DNA of 5,564 bases from Actinomycetota bacterium (GTDB lineage: Bacteria; Actinomycetota; Thermoleophilia; Solirubrobacterales; Solirubrobacteraceae), in assembly GCA_019348435.1 (NCBI GenBank), contig JAHWJM010000194.1:1-5564 (forward strand), in the 5' to 3' direction. The notes beneath the pieces are model-generated. The model was not told the DNA's origin. It saw nothing but the letters and a program-made list of their open reading frames with translations, and did not search any database. The first letter of the stretch is position 1. Each line of letters starts with the position of its first letter. Both the position numbers and the translations under genes were made by a program. Below are positions 5,250 to 5,564 of the stretch, one piece after another.

Positions 5250-5564
5250 GTGCCTCGGTCGACACGCTGCTGACCCGCATGGCCGATGCCGAGCGGCGCC
5301 TTGCCGAGCACGCGGCCGCACCCCGTCCCTCCGGCCTGACCGAGCCCGACGAGCTGACGAGCGAGCAGTGGGAGGCGGGACAGGTCTGGGCCCACCTCGC
5401 CGAGTTCCCCGGCTACTGGCTGGGCCAGGTCCAGCGCGTCATCGCGCAGCCGACACACGGCGCCATCCCCTTCGGCCGGGTGAAGACCGACTCGTACCGC
5501 GTCGAGGCGATCGAGCGGGAGCGCCACACCGACCCTGCCGCGCTCCTCGAGCGCGTGCGCTCCT
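5246..5564 (+). CDS. DinB-like (mycothiol maleylpyruvate isomerase-type) protein, 3' truncated
   Basis: The first 106 residues are visible before the window ends. The start ATG overlaps the stop of the FAA hydrolase (ATGA), with a weak GGAG about 11 bases upstream, so it is probably translated by coupling in the same operon. The sequence shows an initial amphipathic helix (DTLLTRMADAERRLAEH), then EQWEAGQVWAHLAEFPGYWL, with His50 in the position of the first metal-binding histidine of the DinB/YfiT four-helix bundle, and later PFGRVKTDSYRVEAIERERH with His94. The PFGR and the D-P-A-A-L-L-E-R-V helix are common in actinobacterial DinB-like proteins. Family members include thiol-dependent (mycothiol, bacillithiol) transferases and isomerases, which fits beside an enzyme of aromatic or amino acid breakdown. 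The specific reaction cannot be read from this piece. Confidence 0.65.
   Translation, partial: MSASVDTLLTRMADAERRLAEHAAAPRPSGLTEPDELTSEQWEAGQVWAHLAEFPGYWLGQVQRVIAQPTHGAIPFGRVKTDSYRVEAIERERHTDPAALLERVRS

Overview
The window is very GC-rich (about 70% by eye, with strong G/C at third codon positions). It carries type IV pilus (T4P) genes of the kind seen in GC-rich Gram-positive bacteria. The style of the proteins and the order prepilin, PilX-like, PilD, PilM, PilN suggest an actinobacterium, possibly Thermoleophilia (Solirubrobacterales and relatives). That placement is inference, because no rRNA or marker gene is present.

Positions 1-4156 are a coherent, forward-strand T4P block. It holds the 3' end of a prepilin-like protein with a PKD-like beta domain (1-528), a PilX/GspK-like minor pilin with a class III prepilin leader (536-1834), a complete prepilin peptidase PilD (1880-2635), a gap of about 160 bp, the actin-like PilM (about 2796-3857), and the start of PilN (from 3854), which overlaps PilM by ATGA. 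The expected roles are as follows: PilD cleaves and N-methylates the prepilins, PilM and PilN form the cytoplasmic/inner-membrane alignment platform, and the prepilin-like proteins are pilus subunits or tip components.

Positions about 4142-4853 do not read as normal genes. PilN stops matching its family after about 100 residues. In quick succession come a piece of a glutathione S-transferase C-terminal domain (+), the last membrane segments of an MFS transporter (-), the C-terminus of a TauE/SafE permease (-), and a central piece of a fumarylacetoacetase (+). The last piece then switches to a different FAA-hydrolase subfamily. Each piece is only about 100-300 bp. Several joints fall in short stretches that fit both parents, such as the LLDGR codons, a 17-bp stretch at 4647-4663, and the NDWSARD motif. 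The simplest explanation is a chimeric assembly, probably a metagenomic or low-coverage contig stepping between genes through short shared words. It is less likely to be a new biological system.

Positions about 4854-5564 look like ordinary sequence again: the C-terminal part of an FAA hydrolase family protein, overlapping by ATGA with the start of a DinB-like helical-bundle protein that runs off the window. I see no rRNA, tRNA, CRISPR array, insertion sequence or convincing terminator.
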